Source of the DNA: Trichoplax adhaerens
Taxonomy: Eukaryota; Placozoa; Uniplacotomia; Trichoplacea; Trichoplacidae
DNA length: 64,000 bases
Reading direction: 5' to 3'
Assembly: GCF_000150275.1 (NCBI RefSeq)
Contig: NW_002060948.1
Span: 3,918,759-3,982,758, forward strand
This document shows, one piece after another, positions 26,343 through 38,701 of this stretch. Position 1 is the stretch's first letter; each line of letters opens with the position of its first letter. The position numbers and the translations under genes were made by a program. A model generated the notes under the pieces. It was given only the letters and a program-made list of their open reading frames with translations, searched no databases and was not told the origin of the DNA.

Positions 26343-29300
26343 GTTGCTGTCAATTAAATCGCTGAAATTCTTTTATATTAGAGAACTTATTCAATTGATC
26401 TTTGGAATATCACTTTACATAAATCTTCTTCCACTCAATTACAACCTATAACTAAATAATCAGGCAGAAAAATTAACTAAAGGACGATTGGCAGGGAGAT
26501 GTGAGTTAGCTACTGTTACAAAAACGGATACGCTAAGAAAAATTTGTAAAATAAGTTGTTGTTTAATTCGGTAAGCAAAGTTAACAGACCAAATAATTGA
26601 TTGAAACAACGATTGAGCAAGAAATTTATGCTCATTACAATTTTAAATTTCGGTTATTTGATCTTATACGTGCCATGCAACAATATAATTAATCAACACG
26701 CAGACAGGCATAGAGATTAAAAAATTAATGCACGTTGGATAGGCTGAAAAAACGATCTATCAATGAATTAATTTTAAATTTTTTCTGCATAATTTCGGCC
26801 TTTTTAACAGACGCGGTAACGTTACAAGAATTGGAGAATGTTAAGAACAAACAAGATAGTTTTCCTTCTTTTCTCCCCGATGTACGTATTTGTCAAAATA
26901 TACTTTGATCGTTTATAACACAACTCTTGGGCAAGTATTGGCAGTTTGTCAAATGATCATAACGATTTTTGAAATTTTTTCTTTAACAATTTTTACTTAC
27001 GACAACCACGACACTCGTCTTCTTGAAATATTGGTAATCATTGAATAGCACACCGCTGAATTAATTATTTCAATATGTAGCATGTAATCAAGCAATAGCT
27101 AGATTTAAAATTATCGTTTTACCCTTTACTGGCTATACGTCTTACTGTAAAGTGAAAAACCAGTAAGCGTTGCATTAATAACCGAGAGTAAATAAGAAGT
27201 CGATTATTATGTCATAGTATGGCCTACTAATTTACTATCATGTGCCAGCGTATTAGCTAAAAGATAAATTTATCCATAGGCCATTGTCTACTATGTTAAG
27301 TGAAGAATTTCTTCTTTTTAATTAATAATAATTGTTGTAATAAAAAGTTATGCGCCACATTAGATAGCCACGGTTAGTAACAAAAAAAGAGGAAGGTGTA
27401 AGATCGTCAAGATGTATAGACAATAAGAACGGATACAAAAGAGAAGAATAACAACTACTAATGATAGTTTTATTGTCATTTTTAAGAGATTGCTTATTTT
27501 CTTATCCAGTTTAGGTTGTTTTTTATAAGTCATTTTATCCTTGAGCATCTTATTATTTGACCAAGCTGAGTCTAGCTAAACACAAAGGGCAATCATAAAT
27601 CCTCCTTCTCAGCCCTGATTAGAAGATCAAATCATACCTTTATCCCAAAACTACAATAGTACTGTAATTATGGACGGATTTATTACGTAGGTGTTTCACT
27701 TCGTTTAAAAAGATTAGTTCATCTCTGTCCTACTATTTCATTAATTTGTTCCAATTTATTGTTGTAGAGAAAGTTTCCAAGCCAATGAAGAAAATGCCAT
27801 AGAGGCAAAAATTTTTGTGGGGAATGCATACGTACTATATCAAATGCAATAATTTCCATCTATCAATATTGTGTCATCAGATACAGCTAATGATATTAAA
27901 ACACTCCCGTTTTCTTAGAAATGAACAAAAACTTAATTTTAAACCATTAAACTCGATTATGATTTATAAGATGAGATTCTTAATTGTACAATAACATTTT
28001 ATAAATATAATCATCAAATTAAGCCTGTAAGTAGAATAGATGAGGAATCATCAATTAATGAATGAAAGTTAATCTGAGTCAACCAAGGCAATTTCGAGTT
28101 AAATTAACTAGCGGAAAGCTTGAAAACAGTTGCCATCATAAATTAAATTTAAAATTTTAAAGTGATTTGCCTAGCTATGAATATTAGATGATGCAGGTCT
28201 GGATTTGTGGCCTCATTTTTAGCGATCTATGGCTGAACAAAAATAATACTTTCTCTTATTCTTATTAACTGAAGTTGCAAAAATCTCTTTGAATGTTAGT
28301 GACAGAAGCTTTGTAGTCAGGATACATTCTATCGTTATAGTTATTACTGTACATTGGAGAGCTATGCATGATACAGGTTTCAATCTAATAGCAGCTCATG
28401 TAGCAGTATTCTTTGCAATCCATTGCCTTATCCGTTGAATAATATCAAATGTAAACAATATTGTACGATAAATTTCCATGACAAAGAGCCATGTGGCGTA
28501 ATCAGGTAATGTAACATAGATGCGATGTTATGACATATCTTCTAAATAGAAACAATCATCAAGGTAATTGCAATAGATGTTTCAAGTATCTGAACGTAAA
28601 TTAGTTCTTTATTTTTAATTGTAATAGATAGTATAGAGACACGTGCACGGCGGAATTATGAAATAAATTTCGAATCATTTTAATAATATTAATATTGATC
28701 TAAGTCATCAAAGAGTGCATTTCGACGTCATCTCCGTTCACTAGGTAAAATCCGGCTGATTTATTCATTCTAGCTGTTATTTTTATGTTTTACGTGATGA
28801 AATGACCGCAGCAGTAACTAAGACGATGGGATCAAATTTTAGAATAGTACTGCACGATGTTTACGGATCCTAAATTGAAAACAATTAACAGCCTCCAGGG
28901 TAGAATTAAATGGACATAGCAACTACCACTGTATAGATGTACCTGAAGGCGGCCGGTTACCAATAGTAAGTTGGAAAAAATTAGCAGGCAAAATTATTTG
29001 ATTTAATCTCATATAATCGAGTTTTAGTAATTGAGCATTGCTAATTATTAAAAACTTTTTCAACTTTTTATGACCTCATAATCATACGTTCCTCTATAAT
29101 TGATCACCTCGTAATACGAGGATTATACGCGTATACCGTAGTATGTCAATAACTACTAATCAATTAAATATTTATTTACGTTTTATGAATTAAAATTTAA
29201 CATAGAAAATTTATAATACTGTTTGTTGATTCATGCTGAGCATATTTGACTAGCCAACTATTTTGCAATCTATTCATTTAAAAGTTTACTGATCGATCAA

Positions 29301-32300
29301 TCAATCATTCATACGTATAATACTAAATAATTGATCGATATGGAGCTATGCTATATTTATACGGTACTACCGTTTAAGTATTTCATCGATGCCATTAGTC
29401 GTTTGAAACTTCTTATACTGTACAGATAGTATCGCAGCAAAAGAGAAATTTTAATAAAGATCAGCCTAATATAATTGGCAATAACTGAATGTAAAAATTC
29501 AGTTAATAAATTAGTAAAAAGATTTCCCGTAAAATTTACCTTCCATTCATAAGTACAGTATGCTACTGTATTTTTAAATCCATTGGTATGATACAGTGGA
29601 CTATTTATCATAGTATTTAGTTTAACAGCTGCTAAAGATCGCTAATGACTGATTCAAAGACATATTCAGCCCTTTTTATTCCTGTATTCTTGGTACTCAG
29701 ATGAGCTGTGTATTTACGATTAGGGTTAAAAGTAGAGAATGCTTGTAATTAAAATTGCACTTACGTGGGAGTAATATTTAGAGCAGTTTGCCTGTATATG
29801 TATATATACAAAAAAAGGCATTCCTTGTGTACGTCGTAAATATTTCGCTCGTTTTGTTTACTGTTTGATCGACTTTGCCCGAAGGATTATTAAAATCTGT
29901 TGTACTATGCCAGTAGTTACTATAGTATTAATAAGATGCGCTTTTATAGATTGAAAAGAGCGTCTATAAAGCTGTTGATGCAATCTGGATTTGTGGAAGT
30001 TTTTTTAATTTAATTTCCTAAAATACAATAGAAAGCATATTGTATTCATTTCTGTACTACAGGGACTCTATCCTTAATGTATTTCTACAGTATCTTATGA
30101 AGGTTCTAGACCCAATCAGGTAAGAATCTCAAAATATATGTCGCCAAATTGATTACATCCGTTAAGTAAACTACTGTATTGATAGTATAGATTCAATAGG
30201 CTCAATAAAGCCCTAGAGATTCTTCGTATGAAGCTATCTCAGCTAGCACAAAAATCGGAAATCTATTTATTAGAAATAAGTACGATGGAATCTGATTGAC
30301 AGGTACCTTACTTTTCCTTCGTAACTTTATTTACATTAGTCAATAAAATTGAAAGAATTCGAGACGACGGCTAAAATAAGATACAGACTAGGCTTTGCAA
30401 TTGATATTTCCCATTAATTACAGTCTCAATAGCATCAGATTATCGAATTAATTATGTTTATTTAATGTTAGCGAATGTCCATCCAAGAGTTGCCTTTGAA
30501 TAATGAGTGATCGTCGCTTTCATTTAAAAAATTTTCGTTTAGTTCTGATTAGAGTATTAATACTGCTAAGTGCAACCTAGACTATTTTTTCTTTTTATGA
30601 AATTTTTTGAAGTAAATGCTATGACTAATGTAACAAGAATTCCTTGCACTGCCTATTCTTGAAGATAAAAATGTTGCTTGCTTACTAATTATATACGCGT
30701 ATAATGATATGGCAAAAGAATAAGCCAATACATTTCAGCATACAGTAGCTAAAAGTGCGGTTGCAGCTGCTATTTATGATAATTCTAAATAAATTCCTTC
30801 ACTTGAAGTGGTGGTAATACTTATTTTTGTGAGCTTTAAAATTTTTATTTAGAGTCATTATTGGTATTTCTATACACGTATAAATTCTTGCTTATTGTCA
30901 TAACTTTATCATCATAGAGTAATGTATACCGTAATTATCTTAGCGGTATTTACGAAATTAAATAGCTTTCATACATTACGGCCAATGGCCTAGAAAAAAA
31001 TTTGAATAATTTGTCTAATGTTTTACAGTCGTTTCAGAAACTCTGTGCCCCTATGTGCCTCATTAACAAAAATCGATTGTAATCTAGAAGTTTAGTGGCA
31101 ATTTTATTTGTATAACAGTTACTTCAGTAGTACTTTAACTAGATTTCAGCGTATGCAAGTTGATATCAGCTTTATGAAAGATATTGTCAGGAAATAACTA
31201 ATTATTATTATATTTGATTGATGTACTAAGATTTCCCGCTATTGTATATGCTATGCATATCGAAAATGAGTTTAATTCTTACGAATATCATTTGATTTTC
31301 AACTGCTACTATTGACTACCAGTTCTTTCTTGAAATTCAGGTACTCAGTAACACCCATGTTTTCAATGTTGTACAATAGACTCCGCCAGTTTATGAAAAT
31401 TTCTTAGAATACTAACTGAAACTGTCCTATACAAACTTAAGATATGAATACCATCTTAGTAACTTGAATGCTATCTTCAATTGGGCTTATTTTTGGCACA
31501 ATTTTCAGCAAAATCTTAAATTATACATTATCTGTATAAATGATAGCCCAATCGCTCAATCTATAGCATAGTCTGATAGAAACTGCTGTAGAATTATTAC
31601 TACTCATATCGAATGCCAGCAGAAATAAGTTTCAAGATAGAGAATATCTGTTTCATGCCATTACAACAAGATCACTACCGATAGAATCCCGTTTCGATTA
31701 GTTAAAACTCTATTTCTTCGCTATGCAGCGCTGGATGTGTTGGTATCTACCGTGTGGCAGGGAAATTAAATAGTATCTAATAACAATATTCTGAGTTTAT
31801 TATGGGAAATTTAATTTTTGAGATATTTTTTTCACTCATTTGCTGGCTATTTGTTTCAAACCGTCGAAAGATAACCATGAATAACGGCAGAAATGGCAGC
31901 TATTTCTCGTCGAATGTTACGCTGAAGAAGTCAGTTAATTCATTTTTTTTGCAGTGTACGAGTATGCTGTCAATGCTATACTAAAGCAGTATTTATACAT
32001 AAACATTCACTTAAGGGATGGTATCAATAGAATTCAGAGCCAGCTGAAAGTGGTATTATAGTAGATTTCATTCCTTTTAAACAGTTTTGTGCGTTGATCA
32101 GGTATTCATAAATGAATTAGCCCAATTATTCGTTAAATATTTAATATAGCACGTCATCGATCTGCAATACGTTTTATATTTATACACAAGACGTTTATTA
32201 TACGTCATTGCCTCAATTGCTCGCACTAATGATGCGCGAGATATTTTATGTAAGGAAATGCTTTTTCACTTTTCTTACTTGAACTCTCAAGTGACTCAAA

Positions 32301-33000
32301 TTGGAGTACACGAAAGATTTTTAAATTATCAGGAATATGCAAATTCTAGCTACAGACCTGAGTTAAATTGTAAAATATTCTTTTTTCAATTTCATTCACC
32401 TTCTAGATTTATACTTCAATTGCCCAGCCGCTCGATTTCAAAGTACACTTTTCGTATCCTACAAGAATGAGCAAGTAAACCCTGTGAAAAAAAAAAAATG
32501 CTTTCAATTCAGTGATTTGATTCGTCTAGCGTCAGTGAAGAGTTATTACTAAGTCAATATACACATACAAATAATTGCTAATTTTTGTCTTTAGCTGTAA
32601 TCTTGCAATATTCTGCCTTTAGATTGGACTATACCGTTGTAATGGACGTATACAAGGAATAGGAATACTATACTGTCTTCATAGGGAAGAAGAAAAAAAA
32701 GAAAACGAACCGATTTTCAGCCAGTGAAATCAGTTAGTCAATTTGTGGGAGAAACTGCTACAGTCGAAGACTGACTTTTTAGGACGATTTTATGTGGGTA
32801 CTTTTAGCTTTATGTTGGAAAGGTTCAGCTGTTGGATTGCAAAGTGAAATTCTATAATGCAAGGAAGCGTAAGCTAAAGTGGAAGGCAAATTTTTCTCTC
32901 TCACAATGCCATATAAAATATCAGTAGATCTGCCACGCAAGAATACTGTGAACAAAATGGAGTTATTTTCTCCCTTTAACTTAATGTAAGTCTATATAGA
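26343..33000. other. Gene-poor AT-rich stretch upstream of the MEGF6-like gene
   Basis: Starts just upstream of the MEGF6-like start codon, so the proximal part should contain its 5' UTR and promoter. The remaining 6 kb shows only short, unsupported open frames, for example minus-strand 27360-27548 (one hydrophobic segment, no family match) and plus-strand 31802-31984 and 32258-32470. No exon with recognisable homology or paired splice sites was found. Confidence 0.5.
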
Positions 33001-33049
33001 GAAAAGTGAATTCTATCCTACCGTCTAAGACTGCACTGCAGATATAGCA

Positions 33050-33150
33050 CGACGGCCCAACCGCGTCAAGTACTCGAGCATCTGAGCCAAGCCAAGCCAC
33101 ATGTGCTCACTGGGGTATAAAAGCAGAAAATTGATACTGTACTGTACCGT
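33050..33150 (+). promoter_or_regulatory. Candidate core promoter: E-box, CCAAG repeats and TATA box
   Basis: A locally GC-richer patch contains 'gagccaagccaagccacatg', a palindromic E-box CACATGTG near 33100, and 'ggggtataaaagc' near 33113, a near-consensus TATA box. Transcription would start near 33145. No long open frame follows at once, so this could drive a non-coding RNA or a 5' non-coding exon of the gene at 38702. Function is inferred from motif content only. Confidence 0.4.
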
Positions 33151-36100
33151 ACTCTATTACTTTTATTCGACACTGACGCAAATGAATCAATATTGAGAAG
33201 AAGATTATAGCTATGAAAAGTCAATACTTATGCTATTCAATTTGTCATTTGTAAAAGGAGAATATCAAACTTATGGTTCAATTCTTCCTTGATGACAATT
33301 CAAATTCATTGCTGTACTTGCAAGTGGAATAAGCAACAGTTTGATAGCAGCGTTTTTACTTCCGCATTGCATAGAATAGGCGCGCGCAATGGGTAAATTA
33401 CATATTCACTGCAGTGAAAATGACCAAAAATAGCCCGCCAAATGTGAGATAATTTGGCCACAGCATGGAAAAGAGGAGGCCTCACATGGGCACGCTATAC
33501 TTGTGCAATGGATACGATAGGCATTTTAAGCAAGTCTTGCAATATGGATTAGTTAGTGACATTAATTTCTGTTGTTGGTGTAGAAAAGCAGAGTACATTG
33601 ATTGCAGTGTCAAGGTGTACGCGTAATATTATTATAATTATGCATTGCATGGTAGACCAGACCAAATCGAATGCAAAGGCTTGACAAGCTGTTGTAGCAG
33701 CCAATAAGGCTTTCATCCTGATCCTTGAATGTCGGTTTACTAGCTCTTACAATATTAATCGTCCCAGGTCTTAAAGAATGTATTTACTTCTCAGAGTAGA
33801 TTAGTTCCTCTATTGTTAAATACAAGGGTAAACAGAAATAAGTTCTGACTCCATCTTAATTTTCCACTTAAGATGCTCATTTTGGTCAGCCATATGGATT
33901 TTGAGATGTTTATAAATCCTATAAAAGCTTGTGTACTGTACTATGGATATATGCATATTTTTTCATTATGGACGTCGATTTGACTTCTTGACTCTAAATC
34001 ATGTTTGCTAATTAATGATAATCCAGACATACGTTTTTTATCGTTATTTGCTTGGATTATAATACAAACGTGTTCCTTTTCTAGGATTTTTTATATACCT
34101 TATGCAATTTTCTTTAATAATACATATATTAATATATAATTACTTGAAGACGCACTACTGTACTCGTTCAGAGGAATTCTTTGAAACTACTACTGAATCG
34201 GTACAATAATGTTGTACTCGTAGCAATCACTAATCCTACAAGTTTTGTAGTAACTAGCTTAGTTTGTATTCTTATTAAGCGATGATTACTGATTGTGGTA
34301 GAGAGAAATGAAAAACTCTGCATTATTTAAAATAAAAGATCAAGTGAAGTGTACTAAATAGCAATATGATACATTCTAATTTTGTAAATATAGTAAAATT
34401 TCTTGTAATCAAAGATTTCAAAGAATGTGGGTACGATGCTAAACAAAATATACACAAGTATTTGTAGAAGGTAACTTTATTTTGATGTTTACCATTACAG
34501 AAATGCCATATGATTTACGAGGAGTAATGATTAGGATTGACCTTAGTCTACAATGTTATCTTGAGCAATATTTTGAAATTAAAATATTTTTTGATTATTG
34601 CCCCATCTGTCAGCGCTTACATATTGGTTGTCATTATTTACCTTGGGCGATGTAGACAGAAATTTGATCGTCGCAATTTTCTTTTCTATCGTAGCATCTT
34701 GTATAATAGAGCGTACATACCCGTACGTACTACATAGAGTACAAGAAACTCTAACATTAAAAGTTCATATAGCATTGCTCAAGTGGTAAACTATGATTCG
34801 ATTGAGTTGCAACATGGGCAACGTCCAAGGCTGTTATGAAAAGTTCATGAAACAGTTAGTATACATCCTCTCTAACAAATGTTATAACTCAATGCTGATG
34901 TCATAACCGATCGAAGTTAACTAGTAAAATCGCACTTATTATGCATTCATAAACTATCAATATTTTACTTAGATGTATTTTAATATGGTGCAGCTATAGC
35001 AAAAGCTACGTGTACTAGAATTTCAATCTCCATTCTTTCGCCTAAAATATAAAGAATCAAAAATTTTATGACATGATTGACTCATTTTCGGTCCTACCTC
35101 CATCTTGGTAGATTCTGTAAATTTATGCAATAGTAGGAACGTTTAAGAAATTAATTTTCCATAAATACGTAAAATGGAAATGATTTGAAGAATACTGCAG
35201 TATAACTGTCGAGACCGGTAACACCCATAACCATATAAATGTATCATGGTAAATCAGTCAAAAAGGTGATTGATATCAGCCACTCTGCAAATTGAATTGT
35301 AATAGTATTTACTGTTTACTTTCACAAAATAGCCATGTTAAGTACTGTACGTGTATAACCCATTGGGATGGAATTTTGAACGATTTTTGAGCATACTCGT
35401 ATGCACAGTACTCGCTGCATCCATTTACAAATTTTGCTGTACTCGTATTTTACTAAATTAATTCTTTTACGTACAATATTGTCTAATATTTATAGTATAT
35501 TCTATAGTAGTATCGATTTTTAGTTAATCATGTGCTAATGGTGCCTTCAAGAACTACTAAATTCGCCTCCCTATGCAAAAATGATTCTAAAACCTAATCA
35601 CTACCCAATTTTTGGAAATGAGATCATTTTAGAGTAGGACAGGAAGATTTAGTAGCCTAAAATAATGCTAAGGGATAGTAGTAGTTGGTTGGTAGCAAAG
35701 TCTAACTATACAGTACAGTACAGTCGTTAGAAGAGAAAACTTATTATATGAGTTAAATACTAAATACTGGGATATACCGTTTTGTACTGACGAGCGGATA
35801 GAAGTCACGTACAAATGTACAGATACAAGCCAGTAGTGTAATACTAGTATTAGTCTTGACGGTCCAGAACTGTGCATTTGCATCTGTACAAAATTCTAGA
35901 TCCAGCACTAGAGGAAATTAATTAATTGTACTGTACTTTTGTACTTATTATTTAATTTCCATATGATTTTTTATGTATACGAGTTCATGATGGAGAATTA
36001 AAGCAGCTTCACTGCTTTAGACCTAGCATTTTGACTACAGTAGTACTTAATATAAATAAAAGTTGGCTATTAATAATTTAGTAGGACGATACTGGACGTC

Positions 36101-38701
36101 ATGGCATTTCCAGCAAGTTGTAATTCTTCTTTCTTTTATATTCTTTTCTCTTATTGCCCCATGGGTTACTACGAATTCAAATAGTTTTAAATCATCGCTG
36201 CAGGCAGTGTTAAATCCATGCCAAATCTGCATCGCTTCAAAATTCCAACACAGCCTCTCCTTCGGGTACAAAGTCTAACTCTAAACTAATTAAATAAATA
36301 AATCCATTTACGGTACAGTATTATACTGTACTGTAAATACGGTTCAACAAATTAAGCGAATGCTGGTATCAACATACACCTTTCTTGTCACTATTACAGT
36401 ATATCGTGTATTTCTATAAAATCAAAAAGCATCCTCTATTTGTACGCCTCAATATCTCAAAGAAGATTACACCTTGACGTTGGTACGCAATGAATACCTT
36501 TTACAAGTTAAAATTGAAAAAAAACGCTGAAAGAGTAGAGTAAGTACGGTTCAACAAATTAAGCGAATGCCGGTATCAACATACCTTTCTTGTCACTATT
36601 ACGTACCGTATATCGTGTATTTCTATAAAATTAAAAAGTATCCTACAGTATATTCGTACGCATCAATATCCCAAAGAAGATTATACCTTGACGTTGGTAC
36701 GCAATCAATACCTTTTACTATTCTAAAGTTAAAATTGGAGGAAAACATTGAAAGAGTAGACTACGTAGGTGTTGAAGAGTTAGTTGATCGAGAACACTGC
36801 AGTACAGTAAGCTCTCAAAATTTTAATTTCAACATTTACCAGTCGTGGATCGTTTTAAGTGCTAACGTTAATAACCACAAAGGAGACAGGACAAGTACTT
36901 ACATTGCATACAATATTGATTAACAGCGGGGAAAAAATAAGACAGTCTTTCTAATTTATTCCGCCTTTACAAGTGTACATTAGGACCTTTTGTATATACT
37001 GTATAGTGCAACTGCAAGCAAGTATAGTACACACTACCAGAGCAGTCTTAAGTGTAGTTTGCTGTGATGTAGCCGCGCGCATTACTTTTCAAAGTCAATA
37101 AAATGATTTTATGATTGTCTTGTTTCTTGATCACGTTATGATGGGCTTGGTCGAAAATTATGCGTCTTATTCTACTCTTTTTTAAAAGCTTATTCAATGT
37201 AAAATAAGTGGAATTTCCATCGAAACATAGCTACTGTTAAAAATATCATTTTGATTAGTTTAGGAAAAAAATAAATAACCGCATACGTCCGCCTTTCGCA
37301 ATGCAATTTTTAAAATATCTATCGTTGAATTTTTCAAAGCAGGATACCGTACACAAACAGTATATAGCTGATACTCTGTAATGAACAGTATGCATTGTAA
37401 ACAACGAGCAGTAGCACTTATTGTGTTTTTTTAAGAAAGCGATGAACTGATTGAAATAATAATCGTTGCCTTTATTATCGTGATCGTAAAAACCAGTAAG
37501 ATGTTGATAAAGTAAATTAAATTTTAACAAACTTTTGTATAATACTTTTGTTTGCAAGTAAAAGCATTGTCCTATCAGCTGGCAACTCCTAAAGATCGTA
37601 ATGATATTATTGGATCAACGATATTAGCCTAAAAGATTAGACGCGTAGATGTGTCTACGGTGACCAAGTCTACTTTAAAGTACTACCGGGTTATGACGAA
37701 ATATTTCCCTTACAGACAAAGTACTACTTGACGGTTTAATCACGGACAAGGATTGGCAACTTCACTTTCATCGCTTTAGTAGCTTATTCGATGAAATATA
37801 AGGTACTCATTAATCTTGATGCAAAAATTGGGGTCAAAGTTATCTATAGTAAAATCAGTTATAAATTAATGACTGGCCTTTCGGGCGAAGTACTGTACAA
37901 TTATTTCACGTGGAATCGATAAAGCGGATTGGAATCGTAATCAGGTTAGTTACGTATGAAATATATATTTTAACTTCGATCTTAATTAAGTTGAAAATGG
38001 TCAAGTTTTACTATTATTATGAATCCAAACCACAGAAAGAGAATATGCCCAACACTTTCATGTGTATATATATATCTTGTTGAGATAACGTTGTTCGTTG
38101 GATAGTCATTCTATTTAATTTTTGTTTCCAGACACAAAAGATTTACTGGAACAAAGATTTTCAGTAGATTCGTTTTCGAAATAGTATTCAAAACATCCGT
38201 TCTCGCTCAACTGAATTAAGTGAATACGAGCTATTGTACATTACAATAGAGATCCAGTTTTGCCTTTTTTAAATGACGCTTTAATAATAATTTGGATCTT
38301 GTCCTTGACGTAGTTTATTCTATTGAATAATTGCGCTATACTGTAGTTTTCATTCTCCATAGTTATAATAAAATTGGTACTTTACCTAGGCCAAGCTATG
38401 CTTTCATATACTGTAAATTGAGATCCTTCTCGATTGACAATTCATACGTACCTATTTTTATTTTGTATCTGACACGATCAGGTTACAGCACGTTCTGTTC
38501 ATTTGATATCCAATCGAAGATTTGTTCTGTACACTATTTGATCAACTTGTCTTGTCCAGCGTGATCTCCTTAATCTAAGGGATTTTTTTGTTTCAACTCC
38601 CAAAATTGGTGCTGAACTGTGCGGTGAAGATTAAAAGATAGTATAAACGTGTAAGTGCTAAAAAGCTACCCTATCATCCATTCCTCTTGTTCTGATGAAC
38701 G
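33151..38701. other. Gene-poor stretch before the 38.7 kb gene
   Basis: About 5.5 kb without a recognisable exon. It holds many TACTGTA/TACAGTA words and a 207 bp tandem duplication (36338-36760). The distal end should include the 5' UTR of the plus-strand gene at 38702. A polypyrimidine tract ending 'gtttccag' near 38131 could be a splice acceptor for that UTR. Confidence 0.4.
36338..36760. repeat. Tandem duplication, two copies of a ~207 bp unit
   Basis: 'tacggttcaacaaattaagc' occurs at 36338 and again at 36545. The copies stay aligned through 'gtatcaacatac', 'tttcttgtcactattac', 'cgtgtatttctataaaat', 'aaagaagattacaccttga' and 'gttggtacgcaat'. Small indels and substitutions separate them. 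An open frame of 118 codons (36567-36923) begins in the second copy and runs past it. The first copy is not open in the same frame, and the protein matches nothing I know. Confidence 0.85.

Noticed and set aside
27360-27548. Minus-strand 62-codon frame with a hydrophobic segment
   Set aside because: AT-rich sequence often yields Ile/Leu/Phe-rich frames; there is no neighbour exon, homology or promoter evidence.
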